NCBI RefSeq assembly: GCF_020283565.1
Contig: NC_060062.1
Location: 56,876,439 to 56,940,438, forward strand
Length of the DNA stretch: 64,000 nt
Reading direction: 5' to 3'
Source: Trifolium pratense
Taxonomy: Eukaryota > Streptophyta > Magnoliopsida > Fabales > Fabaceae
Shown here: positions 35,286-46,640 of the stretch, in pieces
Numbering within the stretch: position 1 is the stretch's first letter
Layout: the number at the start of each line of letters is the position of its first letter
Translations under genes and position numbers: made by a program
Notes under the pieces: model-generated
Told to the model about the DNA's origin: nothing
Seen by the model: only the letters and a program-made list of their open reading frames with translations
Database searches by the model: none

Positions 35286-35978
35286 TGTTTCTCTTCTTAT
35301 CAAAAGTTCCAAAAACGCTTCTCTTCGGATCGTAAGTTCCGAAAACACTTCACCAGTTTCTACTGCACCTCTGTTTCTGCAACCTAATGGTCAGGTTCGG
35401 TTCTCTGGAGCCGAAAACGGACATGTTCGATTCTTAGGATCCGAAAACGAACAGGTTCGGTTCGCAGGATCCGAACAACAACGCAGGAAAGCATAAACAA
35501 GCAGAAACAATGAAGGGTTCGCAAAAAACACAGTGAAGGGTTTTTACACATACAACTTCATCATTCTTTGTGAAATTTTAGTGAATGCCTTGTCCTTTCT
35601 CTTCCAAACTTCAGAACCTGTAAGAGTATTGTTTTGTGTTGTTTAAAGATTTCAAGTGTTGAGATTTTTAGGTTTAATTTGGAATATTTGGTTTGTTTAG
35701 GTCATAACTATGAGGTATTTTGATGCTTTGATGTTAGTTTGTGGTTTTGGTTGTTCTCTAGAGATAATATTGACTTTGGTTTGTTGTTGTTCAAGCTTGC
35801 TGCAAATGGTTATTGTTCCACCTGCTGCTGCAAGTGGTTGTTGCTGTTGTTGTGAAAGGAAGAAGAAAAAATTCAATTTCGGAACATATAAACCGAAATA
35901 ATATAAGGGGTAATTTTGTCAGTTTAAGAGGCCTGGGAGCATTATAGAGGGGCCTAAAAAGCAATTTTCGTGCCATGT

Positions 35979-36921
35979 TGCTAACGTTTCAAACCGTTGC
36001 GGAGAAATATCTGAATCATATGAGGTCTCTTGTAATGGGCCTTAGGTGGGCGAAGGGTATTAGACATGAGAATTACTTTTTGTGCCCCCTGCTACTTCTC
36101 GCGCACTCCCTATTTTTCCAATTTTACCCACCCGATAAATTCGCACCTTAAGTAGTAAATTGCATTTTTTATTTTAACCCAATTCCAACGTTTGCATCAT
36201 TCACACTCTCCAGATGAAATAACACCTTATTTTGAGAAAAGAACCGTTCGCTATTTAAAGTGTGAACGCCATTTCAACTAGTTCACATTTTAAGACGCGA
36301 ATATGCCCTATATTACATACATGAGTCCCACCACCTCCCCCCTCATTTCAACAATTTCAGAAAAAAAAAAAATCAAAATTTTCCAAAATACCGTCACACG
36401 CCCAAAAAATGAAAATCGCATCAAATCCAACATTTTTTCAAGGGTATTTCCGTAAATCAAACCACAATTTGATGTGTCATAAGTGCCATGTGTGTAAAAT
36501 TATGCTACTTCAGCAATAAAATGGACTCGGGGACTATTTTTAAAATAAAATGAAAGTGCAGTGGCAAAATGAAAGGTTTTTAAAATGCAGGGACTAAAAC
36601 TCAAATGATCCGTAATCGTAAGTGCAGGGACCTATTGCATATTTAAGCCTTTTTTTTTCTTTGTAGATTTGTAGTCAAAATCCCCTCACTAGTGAAGAAC
36701 AAAGCCAAGAATCGAGAGGATAGTGCACATTTGCTCGAATCTACAATTTTTTTTTATGTTTTTCTTTTTCTTCATCAGAATTGGTTCTGTTTGCAGGTAA
36801 AGTAGCGAGCCACCTTTGAAGGTGTTCGCTAGTTAACGTGTGAACCACTCTTAAGCTGATGTTTGGATGATTTTTTTTCTCACTCTGTTGTTTATATTGT
36901 GATGCATGCTTGTTGAACCTG
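35979..36921. other. Intergenic DNA with a MITE-like end
   Basis: The phrase gtgcagggacctattgcata followed by tttaagcc (about 36622-36650) looks like the terminus of a common plant MITE. A left partner was not found. No gene. Confidence 0.4.
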
Positions 36922-38140
36922 TGTATTTTTATTGTGTAGCCATGGAGAATCGGCCACCACCTCTTATAGTAGAGAAAGGGTGGTTGAGCTTGAGCCTGTG
37001 ATTTTGGAGGTTGAGCCATTGGAGGTAGAAGAGCCATAGGAGGAGCAAGAGGAAGTAGAGAAGGTTCAAGTTGAGTCAGAGTCGAAGGAGCAGGCTCAGG
37101 GTCGACGTGAGCATTTCCATAATTCATTTGAGGGCCTGCTAGAGTATTTCTAGGAGGCTCATTCGATAAGGTTGTACTAACTAGGTACGCGGGCCATATT
37201 TTCAGATGTATATACGAGAGATATGTAAGTTACAAAATAATTGCTTACAAGTTTATTAATTATTTGATTATGATTTATTTTTTGTCTTTGTCTATTATGT
37301 GTTTTTTTTTCCTTTTTTCTGAGGAATTGTGATTTGCTTCAAATTGTCAGCAATGCTAATATGGTGTATAAATTGAGTGTTCCGACTCAAGAGGATTGGT
37401 GGGAGAGGGCCATTAAGGCCACATGATCGTGGGACCTTGCCAACATTGGTTACACATTTCTTTATTCAAGACTATTGGATACTTTTGTAGAGAGGTGGCA
37501 TGACGAGACCAACAACTTCCATATCCTTGCTGGGGAGATCACAATCACACTGAATGTCGTGTGTTGTCTTCTATATCTCCTTATCGAGGGACTTCTCTTG
37601 GACTACCATGGCATTATGTGCAAAGCTGATGTTGAATCGGTGCTGGATTTACATCAGGTCAAATCCCACTGACGTTGACCATGAAGTGGCGACTACCAAA
37701 GGGGCTCATGCACGGTTTACATACCTGAAGCGCCTCCTGGGCAACCACTTGAGCGCCGCCACTCTCCGACGAAAGGACATATAGGGCATGGATTTGGAAG
37801 GCCGTTAATTGGATGCTGGATTGGGTATGTTATGAAGAGCATTGAGCGGTACCTTATTTTACCGATCTGCTTGTACTCCGATTGGATCATATGTGGACTG
37901 ATCAGTGGTTGATGCCTTCTAAAGATAGTTTTGCACCATTTGGTTATGTCCAGACAATTTCACGACATCCACGTCGCTTTACTGCTGCCACCACCATTCG
38001 ACATCAAATTGACTAGAAATATGCCTAATTCTTGGATCAGGTCTTGACTCCTGACATGCTAGACAATCAGTGTAAGGAAAAGCCCCATTTGAGTATAACT
38101 CATTTGTAGCATATGCCGAACCATAGGAGCATTTTCAGTA
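36922..38140 (+). pseudogene. Plant mobile domain (PMD) protein pseudogene
   Basis: PMD proteins (MAIN/MAIL1-like and transposon-borne relatives) share an aminotransferase-like domain. The order seen here fits: an acidic Glu-rich head (36990-37110); VLTRYAGHIFRCIYERY (about 37165-37215); LLQIVSNANMVYKLSV (about 37330); LLDTFVERWHDETNNFHILA (about 37468); GEITITLNVVCCLLYL; then, in a second frame, DVDHEVATTKGAHARFTYLK (about 37675); and further on GYVQTISRHPRRFT (about 37942). At least two frame changes and several stops (for example after the word AIKAT at about 37425) prevent a full product. Such genes are often carried by Mutator-like or gypsy elements, but I see no borders here. Confidence 0.75.
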
Positions 38141-38451
38141 ACCAAGGACGGACTGTATGACCGTTTACAAATGAAACGACGAAACTAAAAAAACATAAAA
38201 ATTGAATATGATTTTTTTTTTACAAAGGTGTCAATTTATAGAATTCACCAATCGATAGATACTATGTCATAGCCACACAAGTGGTCGATCATAAACATAG
38301 TTTGACCGCGGAGCTTAAATGATCACATATTCATTTGTAAATGAAGCAATTAAAAATATGTAAATAGAATACATTTATATAAGCTTTCTCATGTTATATA
38401 ATGATTTTCCTTTCCGGTATGAATATAGTTATAATTCCACATAAAAGATTT
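38141..38451. other. Downstream flank of the prolamin-like gene
   Basis: AT-rich intergenic DNA; presumably holds the 3' UTR of the minus-strand gene. Confidence 0.5.
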
Positions 38452-39042
38452 TTATTGTACAAGCTTACATTGATCAAATATTAATTTATTCTTCTTTAAC
38501 AATTGAATTGCATCAACATTTCTCATTGCTGGTGTACGAATCAAAGCTTTTCCCATATTAGCATGACATTTTTCACCCATTTTCACAAGTTTTTGGCAAC
38601 ATTGTTTACTTACGTTTCCATTACCAGTCAGTTTATTAAATACTTCTTCTCCACACTTAAGGCCTATTTGTTCTACACACTTAGCTAGAAATTTTGGGTT
38701 TTCAGGTTCAGTAATAAGATCACATTTTTGAAAAATATGATCACTCTTAGTAAGATAATCAATTCGATTTGCATTTTTAAAATCTTGTTTGTCTTCCAAA
38801 ATAAATAAGGTCATTTTAATGTGACAAGAATAACCCGTTTGAAGCATTTTATAACAACAATCTCTATCAATTGGAGTCTTATTATGAGTGAACAAGTTGT
38901 TATAAATTTTTGGCCCACATTGTTCTCCAACATTGTCAGCACATTCACGCAAATATTTTAATTCCTCAACTTTGACTTTTGCTGCTACTAGTGCTGTAGT
39001 GAAAAAAGCTACCAAAACAATATAAATGCTAGATCTTGCCAT
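38452..39042 (-). CDS. Secreted prolamin-like protein with two six-cysteine domains (196 residues)
   Basis: Single-exon gene. Residues 1 to about 21 are a signal peptide (MARSSIYIVLVAFFTTALVA). Two homologous domains follow: about 30-108 (LRECADNVGEQCG, DRDCCYKMLQTGYSCH, IFQKCDL) and about 117-195 (LAKCVEQIGLKCGEEVFNKL, KQCCQKLVKMGEKCH, IFDQCKL). Each has the spacing C-x6-C...CC...C...C, the prolamin-like (ECA1 / egg-cell-secreted type, PF05617-like) pattern. Other members usually carry one such domain, so this is an internal duplication. Twelve cysteines outside the signal imply six disulfides. Plant relatives act in gametophyte or reproductive signalling, but no role is shown here. The frame is intact and it looks functional. 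The start is set by the signal peptide. Confidence 0.88.
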   Translation of the reverse strand: MARSSIYIVLVAFFTTALVAAKVKVEELKYLRECADNVGEQCGPKIYNNLFTHNKTPIDRDCCYKMLQTGYSCHIKMTLFILEDKQDFKNANRIDYLTKSDHIFQKCDLITEPENPKFLAKCVEQIGLKCGEEVFNKLTGNGNVSKQCCQKLVKMGEKCHANMGKALIRTPAMRNVDAIQLLKKNKLIFDQCKLVQ

Positions 39043-39599
39043 TTTTTTTAAACAAGTTGTATTATATATTGTTTAGTGAAAATGTTCATCTAGGAATTAG
39101 ATTAAATAGTGAGCTAAACTGAATATTTTTGGGATTGTTTTTTTGCAACTGAAGATGCATTTATTAGCCCTATAATGTAAAACATAATAATATTAAAACC
39201 TACGTTACAACTCTCCTATCGGTTTCTTATAATGGTTTTTAAGATAGAGAAAAAAAAATAAAAAAAAAAGAGTTAGCATAGAAGAAAATCATTTTTATAG
39301 AAATAATTTGGTTTAAATATCTTTGTGGTCACTTAATTTACTTTTGATAGTAGTTATAACGAACTAAGAGTTAGACATGGAGACATGAGTTGGATCTACT
39401 CTAATACCAAAAAAAAAAAATTAATATGTTTTTTATTTTAGAAAAAAATGAAATTTTTAAAATGGGTAAATTTTTTATTTAAAATATAAATAATGTCAAT
39501 AACAAACATAAATACTTATAAATTGATACTTTGTGATATTAGATTTCAGTATAAATACTTAACATATTGTTTGAATGATGGGCCTGATAAAATTATAAA
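39043..39599. other. Upstream region of the prolamin-like gene
   Basis: AT-rich, contains poly-A runs (39250-39275, 39408-39420) and no ORF. A TATA-like tatata word lies about 20-30 bases upstream of the minus-strand ATG; significance is weak. Confidence 0.4.
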
Positions 39600-40768
39600 G
39601 GCTTAAATGCAGTTTTGCCCTCCTGTTTTGATTAAATCGGAATTTTACCCTCCCTGTTTTAAAACGCGGACTTTTACCACCCTGTTTTATAATTTTTTGG
39701 ATTTTGCCCCCCCTAAAATTCTGTTTTCGAGTCACAACTTCAAAGCTTCTCACACAACTCAATTTGGATCAATAATTCACCAAACGGATATCGAAATGAC
39801 CGTAATCGAGTTATCTTTCCACAGAATCTAACCCCACTAAATTTGGAGTTACAAAAAGAGATTAATTACCGTTTTAGTGAAGGTATGTCCCCCAAAATTC
39901 TGCACAAAATCTGCTTTCGAGTCACAACTTCAAAGACTCGCACACAACTCAATTTGGATCAATAATTCACCAAAAGGATACTGAAATGACCATAATTGAG
40001 TTAGCTTTCCACAGAATCAAACCCCACTAAATTTGGAGTTACAAAGAGAGATTAATTACCGTTTTAGTGAAGGTCTGTCAAATTACTAATTTTGCAGAAA
40101 TCCACTTATGACCTTCAAATTCAACATCGTCTACCAAACACATCGTAACTCCAAATTTGACGGAATTTAAATGAAAACAAGGGTAATTTCGTTAGCTTTC
40201 CGGACATGTAAATAATATTGAAAAATGAGCTACAGGGTGAGAGACATGACAAAAATACCAGTAGTAGTTCCATACAATAATTGATTTGGACAGAAATTCA
40301 CTAAAATGATAATTAATCTCTCTCTGTAACTCCAAATTTAGTGGAGTTTAATTCTGCGGAAAACTAACTCTATTTCGGTGATTTCGGTACCAGTTTGGTG
40401 AATTATGGATCCAAATGGAATTCTGTGCGAAGTTTTGAAGTTGTGACTCGAAAGCAGATTTTGTGCAGAATTTTGGGGGACATGCCTTCACTAAAACGGT
40501 AATTAATCTATCTTTGTAACTCCAAATTTAGTGAGGTTTGATTCTGTGGAAAGATAACTTGATTACGGTCAGTTTGATATATTTTTGGTGAATTATTGAT
40601 CCAAATTGAGTTGTATGCGACGCTTTGAAGTTGTGACTCGAAAGCAGAATTTTACGGGGGGCAAAATCCAAAAAAATATAAAACAGGGGGTAAAAATCCG
40701 CGTTTTAAAACAGGGGGGGTAAAATTCCGATTTAATCAAAACAGGGGGGGTAAAACCGCATTTAATCA
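39600..40768 (-). mobile_element. Mutator-like foldback element (family M, copy 2), right end clipped
   Basis: It starts GGCTTAAATGCAGTTTTGCC and has the same arms of tandem units as copy 1, but its unique centre is in the opposite sense. The right end stops at gcatttaa, about three bases short of the expected terminus. It joins directly to gypsy gag sequence (tcaaattggct). No 9-base duplication of the left flank (aattataaa) is present on the right, so this border is a rearrangement junction. Confidence 0.82.
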
Positions 40769-41341
40769 AATTGGCTCTTATCTTTGCAACATCCATCTCC
40801 TTGTAGTATTCATCAACACTTTTGGTGCCTTGAGTGAGTCTTTGTTATTTGTTGTGCAGATCCCTATGATAATAGGATGGCACAAATCTCCTCCTCATGA
40901 TCCTTTTCATCTCTTCCTATGTTTCAATGGCAGGTTCATCATATCTTCTTCTTTCTTTGACAAGTTGATCCCACCATAACAAGGCATAATCTGTGAATTC
41001 AATGGCTGCAACCTGCACTTTTTGAACATTAGTATAGGTGTGACAAGCAAAAATTTGTTCAATTTTCGTTTCCCACTCTAAGTAAGCCTCCGGATCATTT
41101 TTTCCTTGAAAGGGTGGCACTTTAATTTTTATGCCACTCAATCTGTCCTCCCTAGGCCTCTCCGCATGCCTTTTCCTTCTCCTTTCCTCCTCATCACCAC
41201 TAGAAACTCGATTTTCTATTCGGTGAATCCTCTCATGTAAACCCTTCTAACTCTGCTCTCATCATTTGTTGCATTCTTGCTGTAAGAGCCTCTATCAACA
41301 ACCTATTTTCTTCACCTGATATGATTATGAAATATTTGTGA
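40769..41341 (-). pseudogene. Partial gypsy gag (unit C)
   Basis: Same 5' gag region as unit A (motifs [50 protein letters not shown]). The start codon of A is ATA here, and TGG after EPAIET is TAG. The sequence ends abruptly at tcaaattggct, where the foldback element begins. The preceding leader and primer-binding site (41790-41804) belong to the LTR on its right. Confidence 0.85.
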
Positions 41342-41789
41342 AATTAGTAACAAGTGTTTAAAATGGACCTCACCACTCTACTCACGTGTTTACACTCAAT
41401 CACTCGTGTTTCACTCAAATTTGGCTTTTTTTTATATAATAAAAACACTCTGCCTTTTACCACTCAATTGCTCTTTTCAGTTCTTTAAAGAAACCAAACT
41501 CAATCACACAAGAAAAACAATTTTCAAGTAGTAAACACACAAAAAGGCTTAAGATGAAAGGAAACAAGAACACAGACACAATATATCGAGAGAAACAAAA
41601 GAGAAATACGAGGTATGGACAAATAACTCAAAAAAATGAAACAAACAAGAGTGTGGAGCAAAATAACTTTGAAAAATCATAAGCTTCATATAATCAGAAA
41701 CTTCTCTTTTTTTTTTATTTTTTTAATTCAAACAGCACTATCAAGAGATGAAATTGAAATTTGTGCTAAGAGATGGTCCTATACGAACC

Positions 41790-41804
41790 TTGCTCTGAAT
41801 ACCA
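41790..41804 (-). promoter_or_regulatory. Primer-binding site, gypsy unit C
   Basis: The minus strand reads TGGTATTCAGAGCAA, five bases after the LTR end TAGCCA. It resembles the initiator-Met site with one extra T. Confidence 0.75.
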
Positions 41805-41809
41805 AATGA

Positions 41810-42328
41810 TGGCTAACTAAATACAAATTAACCATTTTCACAATATTTGATGAAGTTTAAGCTTGTATTTGGAAAGGGTAAATTGAAGTACGAAAATTTC
41901 TTATAAAAATATAGTTATGACAGAATGAAACATAGAAATAACGTGAAGAATAAGGTGGAAAAGGTCAGAAATGGGGCGCCACACTCTTTCTATTGATTAG
42001 AAAGGATGATAAGCCAAAATGAGGATCACCACAAGAAACTTGGTTTCTTGATAAGATCAAAAGCTTGGTCCAATCTAGAACCAAAAAGAGACAATACTCT
42101 CAATTCACACAAAGAGTAAAATTCTGCAAAATAGTCTGCTTTATTCATTGATTTTCGTCCCCTTAAATAGGAGAATTACAAAAGCTAAAAAACTGAGCCA
42201 AATCTTGCTCATTATTGCTAATAATTAGCATTGACCAGCCAATATTCACTTGGTGGCCAATTAAGGAAGGTATGATCACACATTAAGAGTGAACTAGCTG
42301 TTTTCTTGTGTAATTTCACCCATGCTCA
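41810..42328 (-). repeat. Gypsy LTR between units A and C
   Basis: The minus-strand 3' end is TAGTTAGCCA (sharp at 41810). The 5' end is less sure; a purine-rich AGCAAGGGAGAGGAAAA followed by TGAGCATGGG suggests 42328, giving 519 bp. A TATA-like CTATTTAAGGGG lies near 42170. The counterpart at 48832-49350 has the same length. Confidence 0.75.
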
Positions 42329-42518
42329 GCTGTTTTCCTCTCCCTTGCTCAGCTCTTTATTTGCAAGAAAATAAACACACCAAATGCCTAATTAAAACTT
42401 TAAAAGCTTATAATTGGCAAGCAAAATAAACTAAAAATATTCTAAGTGTTTTGGTCTAATTTAGATAATTTGGAACTCACACTTTTATTACAACATGAAA
42501 TAAAAAATTAAGAAAATT

Positions 42519-43494
42519 TCAAATTTGGGCAGCATGCCCTGTCCCAGTGCCATCTTCACTGGACGTGATCAAATTGATAATTCTTGGCTCTATTTCGTCA
42601 TTTTGTTCTTCTGCTCCCATCAAGTTGGTTATTAAGTTAGTTAAACCTTCCTTAGCCTTCTTAGCTCGCTCCCTTGTCATTGGACCTCCCAAACCTTGGA
42701 TTGCTTCATTAAGGTCTTGTTGGATAATTTCCTCATCATTCCCTCCCTCTTGAAGAGAATTCGACCTCGAATTTAAATCATCACCTACATCAAAAGGTGT
42801 CATGTCAGCAACATTAAAGGGAGCACTAACACCATACTCACCTGGAAGTTCTATTTTGTAGGCATTATTATTTATCCTAGCAAGCACTTGAAAAGGTCCA
42901 TCCTCTCTTGGTTGAAGTTTAGACTTCCTTTGTAACGAAAATCTTTCCTTCCTCAGGTATACCCAAACCCAATCGTCGGGTTCAAAAACCAGTTTCTTTC
43001 TCCCTTTATTTGCACTTTTAGCATAACTTTCATTCCTTTTTTTAATCTACAATTTTACTTGCTCATGTAACTTTTTCACAAATTCAGCTTTAGACCTCCC
43101 ATCCTTATGCTTCAAAAGAGAATTGTTAGGTAATGGTAATAAATCAAGTGGTGTTAAAGGATTAAAACCATAAACAATCTCAAAGGGTGAGTGATTGGTA
43201 GTACTATGGACAACCCGATTATAAACAAACGTCACATGTGGTAAACATTCTTCCCACAATTTTAAATTCTTTTTAAGAACAGACCTAAGAAGAGTAGAAA
43301 GGGTCCTATTCACTACCTCGGTTTGTCCATCCGTTTGGGGATGACAAGTGGTTGAAAACAGTAATTTTGTGGCAATCTTACCCCACAATGTTTGCCAAAA
43401 ATGACTTAGGAATTTTGAGTCCATATCCGAAACAATGCTCCTTGGTAGCCCATGAATGCGTACCACTTCTTTAAAGAAAAGATCAGCAACATGG
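42519..43494 (-). pseudogene. Gypsy integrase 3' part, unit A
   Basis: Continues the integrase core after the solo [35 protein letters not shown] (second Asp), [15 protein letters not shown] (catalytic Glu). At about 43044 a TAG replaces the expected Gln before IKKRNESYAK. The frame then continues with KPGDWVW-like WVWVYLRKERF and VLARINNNAYKIELPGEYGV. It ends at an acidic tail (MTRERAKKAKEGL, GTGTGHAAQI). I see no clear chromodomain. Confidence 0.85.
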
Positions 43495-43499
43495 CATGC

Positions 43500-44772
43500 T
43501 GAAGGAAAATCGTGTTTAAAACAGAGTGTAAAACGCAGCGGAATTTTAAATTTTTCCTTCAATGGATCCTTGCGAATGGTCATGATCAGGGTTAAACGTT
43601 ATACCTTTTGGTGAACTGAAACAGCAAACTCTTTGCTTCTATTCGTTGATCACAAGCACCACACGACGGCAGCACCTCTAGCTAGTCCACACGAACAGGT
43701 CTTCAACTTTCAGTGCTAGCTGCTACAAGATGAAGGCTTAGGAAGTGCGGTTAGGGTTTCAGAGCTTTAAGGTTTCTCTGAAAAACTAATTGTGAAAAAG
43801 CAAGCTCACACTGAACTACACAAGCTTCTTATTTATAGAGTTTCTTGTGTGGTCAGTTGGGCCAAACGGTGTTTGGTCTTCTTAAGCCCAAAACCGTTTT
43901 TCACTAATCGCACCCTCAAAATAAGTCTTACTTATTTCTTCCATATCGACTGTCCTTATGTGTGTGACCCTGTAGGTTCTTATAACGTTGGCAATAATAT
44001 TATTCTTAATATTATAAACAGTGAGCGGTATCTAGCAACACATCACTGCTACCCAAGTCACAAGAATGTCACGTGATCTGACAAACCTTTCCGTGATAAA
44101 ACTCATGTGTATAATTACCCTTTTACCCTTATGTCTATATTGAACACAAGGCATAGTACGTCACCCTTGTTAAGTTCAATATTGGGCCCATAGACATATC
44201 ACCTGTTATGTAGGAGGGGTAAATTCCATCTAGGTCACTCATGTCCCTTAGCATGATTCGTGGAATACCCATCAACCAACTTTATAGTCATCCTGTTACG
44301 GATAACTTTGAATGGCGACAAAGTACTACACTCCTACATCTAGGGAACATAGTGGTTTCAGGTCGAAGGGTGGAATACACCACTTATCACTATGAGAATA
44401 TCCTATGACATTTCATAACATACTATGTAGTATTCTCATGGTGGGTCAATCCGATATAAATATTACTCTTAATATTTATATCTATGTGAAGACTTGATAA
44501 CTCTTTATCTATGATCCGTGAGATGTGATCATCAGTCTACCAACATAATAGTCTCTATGTTTTGATGTTATCCCAATTCACATTAAAGCTCGACTACGGA
44601 TGTTTTAAGAATAGTGTTCTTATGTGTAATGGACTCTCACGATTAAGTCACACTTAACGTTCCATTCAATGAACTTACTATTCTAGGGACTCTATTATTA
44701 TTTAATAAGTAAATTATCCAATACAAGTATCATGCAATTATAAATAATTGGCCTCTAGGGCTTACACCAACA
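43500..44772 (-). mobile_element. Solo LTR, 1273 bp, inserted in the unit A integrase
   Basis: On the minus strand it starts TGTTGGTGTAAGCCCTAGAG and ends CCTTCA. The 5-base duplication catgc is exact at 43495-43499 and 44773-44777. Unit B carries the uninterrupted sequence, which proves the insertion. No coding domains. The start sequence resembles LTRs of large Ty1/copia elements; this is a guess. Confidence 0.92.
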
Positions 44773-46640
44773 CATGCATCGTCCACTTTCTTACATGGTA
44801 TGAAGTGTGCCATCTTTGAAAACCTGTCAACAACCACAAAAATAGAATCTTTCCTATTCTTTGTTCTAGGAAGCCCCAAAACAAAGTCCATTGAAATATC
44901 AATCCAAGGAAATTCAGGAATAGGTAAGGGAGTGTAAAGACCATGGGGCATAACTTTTGATTTAGCCCTTTTACAAACAATGCATCGGTCACAAAATTTT
45001 TGCGCATCAGTTTTCATATGGGGCCAAAAAAAATGTTCTTGCAATAATTCTAGAGTTTTAGAAACTCCAAAATGCCCCATTAAAGCTCCCTCATGCGCCT
45101 CCTTCACAAGTAATTCTCTTATGGAACTTTTGGGCACACAAAGTCTTTTTTCTTTAAACAAATAGCCATTGTGCCTAAAATATCCATTGAGGGCAGCATG
45201 CTCACAAGCTAAATATTTTGAAGAAAAATCAAGATCACGTTCATACAATTCTTTGATATGCTCAAGACCAAAAATTTTGGTTTCAAGAGTGGAAAGTAAC
45301 ACATACCTTCTTGAAAATGCATCCGCAACCACATTAGCCTTACCTTTTTTGTGCTTAATCACATATGGAAATTGTTCGAGAAATTCAACCCATTTGGCAT
45401 GTCTCTTGTTCAACTTACCTTGCCCTTTTAAATGTTTCAAAGATTCATGGTCACTATGAATGACAAATTCTTTGGGCAGTAGGTAATGTTGCCAAGTTTG
45501 CAATGCCCTCACTAAGGCATACAATTCCTTATCATAAGTTGAGTAATTCAGGGCAGCCCCTTTTAATTTCTCACTGAAATATGCAATTGGATGCCCTTCT
45601 TGCATCAAAACAGCACCAATTCCAACATTGGAAGCATCACCCTCAATTTCAAAAGATTTAGAAAAATTAGGTAATGCAAGAATAGGTGCTTGGATGAGTT
45701 TTTCTTTAAGGGCAGCAAAGGCTTGCTCTTGTTTCTCACCGCATTTAAAACCAACTTCTTTTTTCACAATTTCATTAAGAGGTGCAACCAAGGTACTAAA
45801 ATCCTTTACAAACCTCCTATAGAAACTAGCTAAGTCATGAAAACTTCTTACCTCACTTACATTTTTGGGTGTTGGCCATTCTTGAATTGCTTTCACCTTG
45901 CTTTCATCAACATGGACTCCCTTAGAGCTTACAATGAAACCTAAAAAAATCACATGATCGGTGCAAAAGACACATTTTTCTAAATTTGCATATAGATTTT
46001 CTTGTCTTAGTACCTGCAAAACAACCCTTAAGTGAATGCAATGGTCCTCTAAATTTTTGCTATATATTAGGATATCATCAAAATACACAACAACAAATTT
46101 ACCCAAAAATTCTCTCAAAACATGGTTCATTAGTCTCATGAAAGTGCTAGGTGCATTAGTTAGTCCAAATGGCATAACCAACCACTCATACAAACCATAT
46201 TTTGTTTTGAAAGCCGTTTTCCACTCGTCCCCCTCCCTTATCCGAATTTGATGGTACCCACTTTTCAAATCAATTTTAGAGAATATGCATGCACCAAACA
46301 ATTCATCAAGTAAGTCATCTAGCCTAGGAATAGGATGCCTATACTTAATGGTAATGTTATTAACAGCCCTACAATCAGTACACATTCTCCAACTACCATC
46401 TTTTTTTGGTACTAAAATTACCGGGACAGCACATGGACTTAGACTTTCTCTTACCCATCCCTTACTTACCAACTCAGTCACTTGCCTTTGTATTTCTTGG
46501 GTTTGTTGTGGATTGCTTCGGTAAGCCGGCCTATTAGGCAAGGATGCTCCCGGATTGCGTTCAATATGATGCTCAATTCCTCTTATAGGTGGTAAGCCAC
46601 TTGGTATCTTCTTTGGAAACATGTCGTTAAATTCCTGCAA
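44773..46640 (-). CDS. Gypsy reverse transcriptase-RNase H-integrase, unit A (5' part)
   Basis: Starts at [20 protein letters not shown]. Reverse transcriptase: [46 protein letters not shown] and the catalytic box [12 protein letters not shown]. RNase H follows ([35 protein letters not shown]). Then the integrase HHCC finger ([22 protein letters not shown]) and the first catalytic Asp ([12 protein letters not shown]). The frame is cut after CKKVDDAC by the solo LTR. Its start overlaps gag in the -1 frame, so translation would need a frameshift at about 46634, or the frame was broken by a one-base loss. Confidence 0.88.

Larger units (their letters stand above)
32180..35969. mobile_element. 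Mutator-like MITE split by an LTR element
   Basis: The left end is GAAAATTGCTCTTTAGGCCC and the right end read inward GAAAATTGCTTTTTAGGCCC. The exact 9-base duplication gtgccatgt lies at 32171-32179 and 35970-35978. Without the LTR element (32762-35285 plus one TSD) it is about 1261 bp. Inside are repeated words such as ggttcggttc and ggatccgaa. It carries no transposase. Confidence 0.87.

Noticed and set aside
44102..44772. Protein-coding gene in the insertion at 43.5-44.8 kb
   Set aside because: Borders TG...CA with an exact 5-base duplication and no domain: a solo LTR.
45169..45459. Plus-strand open frames of 60-130 codons across 42.5-53.2 kb
   Set aside because: They are antisense to the gypsy pol and gag frames and repeat in both units only because the units are copies.
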